NCBI GenBank assembly: GCA_964457455.1
Contig: CAYWJN010000087.1
Span: 1 to 9,955, forward strand
Source of the DNA: JABMPU01 sp964457455
Lineage (GTDB): Bacteria; Cloacimonadota; Cloacimonadia; Cloacimonadales; TCS61
Direction of reading: 5' to 3'
Length of the DNA stretch: 9,955 nucleotides
The number at the start of each line of letters is the position of its first letter. The stretch's first letter is position 1. This document shows, one piece after another, positions 5,706 through 9,955 of the stretch. The notes beneath the pieces were generated by a model. That model made no database searches and was not told where the DNA came from. It saw nothing but the letters and a program-made list of their open reading frames with translations. The translations under genes were made by a program, and so were the position numbers.

Positions 5706-6686
5706 ATGTATAAAAAAGTAATTATTGTAAGTTTCTTAATTATGGTGATTTGTTCTCTTTTAATAGCAGAGAAATCTTTGGAAAGAATTGGCAATGAGCT
5801 TGAATATTTTGCAGATTCTTTATTTACTACTAAAGAATATTTAGGTGCAGTTGTCAAGTATAATGAAGCAATTGCTAAATTTGAGGAAGCAAAAGAGAAA
5901 GATGGAATTCCTGTAGAAAGTAAAATTAAAAATATTTTAGATAAACTTTTTAAAGCTAATTATTTTGGCGGAAAATATATTGATGCAATTTCGATTCTTC
6001 AACTTCAATTAAAATCAGATCCTTCCAATTCCAAAACTGTTAGAACCATTGCTCAAATCTATGAGAAAAAATTAAATGAACTTGATAAAGCCATTGAAGT
6101 TTTAACAATTTTTGACAAGGATAATCGGACTTTCAAGATTGAAAAAGAAATAGCTTCTTTATATCTTGATAATGAAGATTATAACAACTCTTTAGTTTGG
6201 TATCAAAAGGCGTACGAATTAAAAAAGGATTCCAAAGTAATTAAAAATATCGCTACATTATATCTTAAGCTCGGAGATAACCAGGCAGCAGTGAAAGCTT
6301 ATGAGGACTTTATTCAAACCAATCCCAAAGAAAGTGTACTTGCCAAAACATACAAAAATATGGGAGCACTTTATGAAGAATTAAAGAACAATACAAAAGC
6401 AATGGAAAATTATGAAAAATCAAATGCTTTAAAATATGACAACAATATTACTCTGCTGCTGATCACAAAATATTATGATAATAAACATTACAATAAAGCT
6501 CTGGAAAAAATTGCACTTCTTCTAGAGAATAAACCAAATAACAGCGATGCTATTTATTATCGAGCTATGATCAAGTTCGATAGGGGAGAGAAGGAAGCTG
6601 CAAAAGCAGATTTTACTTTCCTTTTAAACGATTCGAAATATAAAAAAGTTGCTCAAGGGTTTATTGAAAGTATAGAATCCGAATAG
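5706..6686 (+). CDS. Exported TPR-repeat protein of unknown function (326 aa)
   Basis: The N-terminus MYKKVIIVSFLIMVICSLLIAEKS is a signal peptide, or possibly an uncleaved anchor. A Cys at position 16 lies inside the hydrophobic core but not in a good lipobox (L-A/S-G/A-C), so lipoprotein status is doubtful. TPR-like helix pairs follow at about residues 75-107, 111-137, 144-174, 178-208, 213-243, 248-278 and 281-311. Several carry the usual small/aromatic pattern, for example 'IATLYLKLGDNQAAVKAYEDFIQTNP' and 'MGALYEELKNNTKAMENYEKSNAL'. A periplasmic protein-protein scaffold is likely, with unknown partners. A palindrome-rich gap lies upstream and a 98-bp gap separates it from tpiA, so it may be transcribed alone. 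It shares fold type but no obvious close sequence identity with the TPR protein at 456-2180. Confidence 0.8.
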   Translation: MYKKVIIVSFLIMVICSLLIAEKSLERIGNELEYFADSLFTTKEYLGAVVKYNEAIAKFEEAKEKDGIPVESKIKNILDKLFKANYFGGKYIDAISILQLQLKSDPSNSKTVRTIAQIYEKKLNELDKAIEVLTIFDKDNRTFKIEKEIASLYLDNEDYNNSLVWYQKAYELKKDSKVIKNIATLYLKLGDNQAAVKAYEDFIQTNPKESVLAKTYKNMGALYEELKNNTKAMENYEKSNALKYDNNITLLLITKYYDNKHYNKALEKIALLLENKPNNSDAIYYRAMIKFDRGEKEAAKADFTFLLNDSKYKKVAQGFIESIESE

Positions 6687-6784
6687 TTTTTTATCCGAAT
6701 TTAGATTTAAAGATTTGGAGAATGCGAGGATTAAATTCTTGTGTTCTCTTAATCATATAAGTAAACTTTTCTATGGAGTAAATT

Positions 6785-7546
6785 ATGCGAAAGAATATCA
6801 TTGCTGGTAACTGGAAAATGAATAAAACATTTCAGGAAACAGAAGAATTTTTATTGGATTTAACAGATTTGTTGGATGAAGTTGAACTTAATAATATTGA
6901 GGTTGTGATTTGTCCTCCAGCACTTTATTTGGAAATGGCTACAGATATCGCTTTTGAAAATAAGTTTTCTATTGGAGCGCAAAATATTAGCACACACGAA
7001 TTTGGTGCGTTTACAGGTGAAATATCAGGTTCAATGTTGAAATCTATGGATGTAGAATTTTGTATAATCGGTCATTCCGAGCGAAGAAAATATTCTAATG
7101 AAACTAATGAGATGATTAACACAAAATTGAAGATCCTCCAAAGAAATAAGATTTTTCCTATTGTCTGTATTGGTGAAACTCTGGAAGAACGTGAAATTGG
7201 TATCACAAAAAAAATCATCACAAACCAACTAAAAGAGGTTTTTAAAGATATTGAAATTGATAGAAATATTGTGATTGCCTATGAACCGATTTGGGCAATT
7301 GGTACCGGTAAAACTGCAACTCCGCAGCAAGCACAGGAGATTCATAAATTTATTCGGAAATGGTTATCAGATAATTATTCAGAGAGTATTGCTGAAAATT
7401 TACCAATTTTATATGGCGGAAGTGCAAAACCTCAAAATATAAAGGATTTATTGAACCAACCTGATATTGATGGTGGTTTGATTGGTGGAGCTTCTCTTGA
7501 TATTGAGAAGTTTTCTGAAATGATTGATATTGCTGCAAGGAATTAA
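6785..7546 (+). CDS. tpiA: Triosephosphate isomerase (253 aa)
   Basis: It interconverts dihydroxyacetone phosphate and glyceraldehyde 3-phosphate in glycolysis and gluconeogenesis, in the cytoplasm. The TIM barrel is complete and of usual length. It has Asn9 and Lys11 in NWKMN, the electrophile His97 in 'IIGHSERR', the catalytic base Glu167 in 'AYEPIWAIGTG' with the phosphate-closing loop directly after it, and the phosphate-binding YGGSAKPQN (210-218) and GGASL (234-238) segments. The start at 6785 is supported by GGAG at 6775-6778, 6 bases upstream, and by the standard 'RKNIIAGNWKMN' N-terminus. serS begins 9 bases after the stop, so the two very probably share a transcript. In many bacteria tpiA sits with gapA/pgk or secG; pairing with serS is less usual. 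Confidence 0.97.
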   Translation: MRKNIIAGNWKMNKTFQETEEFLLDLTDLLDEVELNNIEVVICPPALYLEMATDIAFENKFSIGAQNISTHEFGAFTGEISGSMLKSMDVEFCIIGHSERRKYSNETNEMINTKLKILQRNKIFPIVCIGETLEEREIGITKKIITNQLKEVFKDIEIDRNIVIAYEPIWAIGTGKTATPQQAQEIHKFIRKWLSDNYSESIAENLPILYGGSAKPQNIKDLLNQPDIDGGLIGGASLDIEKFSEMIDIAARN

Positions 7547-7555
7547 AGGTCAAAA

Positions 7556-8833
7556 ATGTTAGATATTAAATTCATTCGTGAAAATGCTGAGATTGTTAAG
7601 ATGGCTGTAAAACATAAAAACGAATCTGCAGATATAGATGAGATACTGAGTTTAGATAAAAAAAAGCGAGAACTTCAATTTAATTTTGATACTCTTCGGG
7701 CTGAGCAGAAAAGAGTTTCATTAGAAATTCCTGAATTGAAAAAGGAAAATAAAGATTTTTCAAAACTTCTTGCTCAAATGAGTACTATTTCCAAAGAGAT
7801 AAAGAAAATTTCTACTGAACTTTCTTCTGTTTCCAATGAATTAAAAACGAAATTGCTTTCTGTTCCAAACATTCATCATGCAAGTGTTCCCATTGGAAGA
7901 GATGAATCTGCGAATACTTTTGTGCGGGAATGGGGAGAGAAAAAAGAGTTTGATTTTGCACCCAAAAACCATTTTGAACTTGTAAAACAAAATAATTTAT
8001 TGGATTTCAAACGAGCAGCTAAACTTTCGGGTCATGGATTTGCTCTCTACACCGATAAGGGTGCTTTATTGGAGAGAGCTTTGATCAATTTTATGTTAGA
8101 TTTTCATATTAAAAAGCATGATTACAAAGAAATTTCAGCTCCTTTTATCGTGAACAGGAGCACGCTGACTGGAACGGGTCAGCTTCCCAAACTCGAAGAA
8201 GATATGTATCTTATTGAACAGGATGATTTATTTTTAATTCCAACTTCCGAAGTTTCTGTTACAAATATTTTTGCAGATGAGATTGTTCATCATAAGATAT
8301 TACCGCAGAAATTTGTTTCATATAGTCCCTGTTTCAGAAGAGAAGCCGGTTCTTATGGCAAAGAAACAAAAGGATTACAACGTCTTCACCAGTTCAATAA
8401 GGTTGAGATGGTTAGATTTGTAAAACCGGGAAATTCTTATGATGCTTTAGAAGAGATGCTGAAGGATGCAGAAGAAATTTTGCAGGAACTTGGTTTACAT
8501 TATCGCATTATGACAATATCTTCCGGAGATTTGAGCTTTGCGTCTACCAAAACTTATGATATTGAAGTTTGGGCTCCTGGAGCAAAAAAATATTTAGAGG
8601 TATCTTCAGTTAGTAATTTTGAGGATTTTCAGGCTCGAAGAGCTTCCATACGTTTTCGTGATGAAAATAGTAAAGTAAAATTTGTTCATACTTTGAATGG
8701 TTCCGGTCTGGCTACTCCGCGAACCTACATAGCTTTAATAGAAAATTATCAAAATATGGATGGTTCTTTTTCTTTACCTGTTTGTTTGAAACCTTATATT
8801 CAAGATAATTGGCATGAAATATTATTTGTGTAA
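7556..8833 (+). CDS. serS: Seryl-tRNA synthetase, class II (425 aa)
   Basis: It charges tRNA-Ser (and tRNA-Sec where present) with serine using ATP. Residues ~1-105 form the N-terminal tRNA-binding arm, with a long Lys/Glu-rich antiparallel coiled coil at about 28-100 that contacts the long variable arm of tRNA-Ser. The catalytic core then shows the TSE serine-binding triplet (230-232), class II motif 2 as FRREAGSYGKETKGL...HQFNKVE (260-284), and motif 3 as NGSGLATPRTYIALIENYQ (381-399) with the conserved Arg389. The length is normal for bacterial SerRS and nothing looks broken. The AAAGG at 7545-7549 overlaps the tpiA stop codon and lies 6 bases before this ATG, which supports cotranscription with tpiA. 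The stop codon lies within a hairpin (8827-8859). Confidence 0.97.
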   Translation: MLDIKFIRENAEIVKMAVKHKNESADIDEILSLDKKKRELQFNFDTLRAEQKRVSLEIPELKKENKDFSKLLAQMSTISKEIKKISTELSSVSNELKTKLLSVPNIHHASVPIGRDESANTFVREWGEKKEFDFAPKNHFELVKQNNLLDFKRAAKLSGHGFALYTDKGALLERALINFMLDFHIKKHDYKEISAPFIVNRSTLTGTGQLPKLEEDMYLIEQDDLFLIPTSEVSVTNIFADEIVHHKILPQKFVSYSPCFRREAGSYGKETKGLQRLHQFNKVEMVRFVKPGNSYDALEEMLKDAEEILQELGLHYRIMTISSGDLSFASTKTYDIEVWAPGAKKYLEVSSVSNFEDFQARRASIRFRDENSKVKFVHTLNGSGLATPRTYIALIENYQNMDGSFSLPVCLKPYIQDNWHEILFV

Positions 8834-8859
8834 GTTTCACATTTTTATAAGCTTACGCA
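8827..8859 (+). terminator. Candidate 3'-end hairpin overlapping the serS stop codon
   Basis: TGTGTAAGTTT (8827-8837) pairs with AAGCTTACGCA (8849-8859) over 11 positions, two of them wobbles, around an 11-base T-rich loop. The stem contains the serS TAA. There is no T run directly after it, so it is a weak intrinsic terminator at best. It may instead mark the transcript end before the rRNA operon. Confidence 0.4.
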
Positions 8860-8879
8860 AAGATTTGTCCAATAAAATC

Positions 8880-8910
8880 AAAGAAAAAGTAAAAAAATAA
8901 TTTTTCTTTT
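8880..8910 (+). promoter_or_regulatory. A/T-tract inverted repeat, UP-element-like, before the rRNA promoter
   Basis: AAAGAAAAA (8880-8888) and TTTTTCTTT (8901-8909) are perfect inverted repeats around an A-rich 12-base spacer, ending where the TTGACA begins. Two readings fit: an UP-type A/T tract that strengthens an rRNA promoter, or a weak terminator with a T-rich 3' arm for the tpiA-serS unit. Position argues for the first; both could hold. Confidence 0.45.
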
Positions 8911-8937
8911 GACATATAAAAGGCTATTTTCAGTTTG
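8908..8937 (+). promoter_or_regulatory. Candidate rRNA operon promoter
   Basis: A perfect TTGACA lies at 8909-8914, but the hexamers 16-18 bases further on (around AGTTTG) are poor matches to TATAAT. Read as a Bacteroidota-type promoter it fits better: TTTG at 8908-8911, an 18-base spacer, and TCAGTTTG at 8930-8937, one mismatch from the TAnnTTTG -7 element. Transcription would start about 85-90 bases before the mature 16S end. The location is right for an rRNA promoter, but the exact -10/-7 assignment is uncertain. Confidence 0.45.
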
Positions 8938-8961
8938 GTCTACTCCTAAGTGAATACATTA

Positions 8962-8973
8962 GTTCTTTAAAAA
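8962..8973 (+). promoter_or_regulatory. boxA-like antitermination site in the rRNA leader
   Basis: GTTCTTTAAAAA resembles the rRNA boxA core (GCTCTTTAACA in E. coli), which binds NusB-S10 and lets RNA polymerase read through the rRNA operon. It lies ~57 bases before the 16S start, downstream of the promoter candidate, as expected. Confidence 0.5.
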
Positions 8974-9029
8974 ATTAATAAGAAAGAAGATATAGAAGTG
9001 TGGTGAGTGAAAATTGAATTAAATGTTTT

Positions 9030-9955
9030 ATGATGAAGAGTTTGATCCTGGCTCAGGACGAACGCTGGCGGCGTGGATTAGGCATGCAAGTCGAACGCGA
9101 AAGTTTTCCTTCGGGAAAGCGAGTAGAGTGGCGGACGGGTGAGTAACGCGTAGGTAATCAACCTTTAAGTGGGGGACAGCCCCGGGAAACCGGGATTAAT
9201 ACCGCATGTAGAGCCACCAATTATGTATTTGAATCACAGTTAGCAAATGTGTTTTCAAATTTGCAACATTAAAAAGATTTTGAGTGCATACAATGTGCTT
9301 TGAATTTATTAAGAGTACATAATTGGTGGCTTCAAAGATGGCCTCTGTTTCAAGCTGTCGCTTAGAGATGAGCCTGCGTCCTATTAGCTTGTTGGTTGGG
9401 TAATGGCTAACCAAGGCGATGATTGGTAGGCGGCTTTAACGAGTGGTCGCCCACACTGGGATTGAGATACGGCCCAGACTCCTACGGGAGGCAGCAGTCG
9501 AGAATAGTCTACAATGGACGAAAGTCTGATAGTGCGACGCCGCGTGAACGAAGAAGCATTTCGGTGTGTAAAGTTCTTTTCTGTACGAGCAATGCTCATT
9601 AGGTTAATAGCTTATTGAGAGAGATATTAGTATAGGAATAAGCCACGGCTAACTCCGTGCCAGCAGCCGCGGTAACACGGGGGTGGCAAGCGTTGTCCGG
9701 AATTACTAGGCGTAAAGGGCAAGTAGGCGGAATGGTAAGTCAGATGTTTAAGGCACCGGCTCAACCGATGTACGGCATTTGATACTGTCATTCTAGAGTA
9801 AGGTGGGGGAAGACGGAATTCCTGGTGTAGCGGTGGAATGCGCAGATATCAGGAGGAACACCGGCGGCGAAGGCGGTCTTCTACACCATTACTGACGCTA
9901 AATTGCGAAGGTGTGGGTATCAAACAGGATTAGATACCCTGGTAGTCCACACAGT
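9030..9955 (+). rRNA. rrs: 16S ribosomal RNA, 5' part (continues past window end)
   Basis: The gene starts at about 9030, placed by aligning GAAGAGTTTGATCCTGGCTCAG to E. coli. The conserved landmarks are exact: AGAGTTTGATCCTGGCTCAG (9037-9056), ACTCCTACGGGAGGCAGCAG (9478-9497), GTGCCAGCAGCCGCGGTAA (9658-9676) and ATTAGATACCCTGGTAGTCC (9929-9948). The window ends near E. coli position 813. Paired changes keep helices intact, for example GGAC-GAAA-GTC in place of the usual GGGC-GAAA-GCC, and GGCG/CGCC in the 9429-9452 helix, so the gene looks functional. Spacing between the second and fourth landmarks is 451 (E. coli 449). Between the first and second it is 441 (E. coli 330), and the excess is explained by the stem-loop at 9211-9332. 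The 16S 3' end and the rest of the operon lie outside. Confidence 0.98.
9211..9332 (+). other. Long A/T-rich stem-loop at 16S helix 9 (V2), intervening-sequence-like
   Basis: Bases 9212-9227 (AGCCACCAATTATGTA) are perfectly complementary to 9316-9331. With flanking wobble pairs the helix reaches 20 bp (9211-9230 with 9313-9332). The ~82-base interior folds further: GCAAAT 9243-9248 with ATTTGC 9259-9264, and GCATA with TGTGC near 9286-9298. By my count 9212-9331 has 36 G or C in 120 bases (30%), well below the flanking rRNA. It lies between ACCGCAT and TCAAAGATGGCCTCT, where E. coli has the short helix 9 (about 184-193). It has no coding potential. Confidence 0.85.

Noticed and set aside
6687..6784. 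Regulatory structure before tpiA
   Set aside because: Only a 7-bp inverted repeat with a 28-base loop (6697-6703 with 6732-6738) and a duplicated ATCCGAAT were seen; both are weak enough to be chance in A/T-rich sequence.
9211..9332. Group I or group II intron in the 16S gene
   Set aside because: At ~120 bases it is far too short and lacks intron core motifs. Stem-loop form and location fit an intervening sequence or expanded helix.
9196..9599. Two minus-strand reading frames in the 16S region
   Set aside because: They lie antisense to an rRNA gene with conserved structure; one spans the helix 9 stem-loop only by chance lack of stops.

Overview
The window is A+T-rich bacterial chromosome. 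It contains six complete protein genes, the 3' end of a seventh at the left edge, and the first ~926 bases of a 16S rRNA gene at the right edge. All are on the + strand. The predicted exported TPR and LPP20/NTF2-type proteins, the A+T bias and the uneven use of Shine-Dalgarno sites suggest a member of the Fibrobacterota-Chlorobiota-Bacteroidota (FCB) supergroup. A Cloacimonadota-like lineage is my best guess from the look of the 16S. That is an impression only; a 16S search would decide it.

Layout. Bases 1-380 hold the C-terminal kinase half of a HipA-family toxin. A long hairpin follows at 388-429. Next come a secreted TPR protein (456-2180), a small two-helix membrane protein coupled to it by a TAATG overlap (2180-2437), and a complete XerC/D-type tyrosine recombinase (2479-3381). 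A 9-bp-period CTCTGTG repeat fills the gap just before the recombinase. Behind the recombinase lies an alternating array of two palindromic units (3382-3506). Then comes a secreted protein with an LPP20-like N-terminus and an NTF2-like C-terminus (3547-5358). It is followed by a 347-bp gap made largely of degenerate palindromes (5359-5705) and by a second exported TPR protein (5706-6686). The right third is housekeeping: tpiA (6785-7546), serS (7556-8833), a leader with A/T tracts, a promoter candidate and a boxA-like site, and the 16S gene (from about 9030).

How it fits together. tpiA (glycolysis) and serS (tRNA-Ser charging) are 9 bp apart and probably cotranscribed. The rRNA operon probably has its own promoter. 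The left part looks like accessory or envelope genes of unknown role, and every gap wider than ~70 bp there carries palindromic repeats, while the housekeeping part is almost free of them.

The strongest unusual signal is in the 16S gene. A 120-base, ~30% G+C stem-loop with perfectly complementary 16-base ends sits at the position of helix 9 (V2). It accounts for essentially all of the ~111-base length excess over E. coli in this part of the molecule, and it resembles the intervening sequences that RNase III removes from some bacterial rRNAs. The second signal is that two distant palindrome clusters share the same linker (GAGAAAC...GCAGATT) although their palindromes differ. I see no clearly new multi-gene system.
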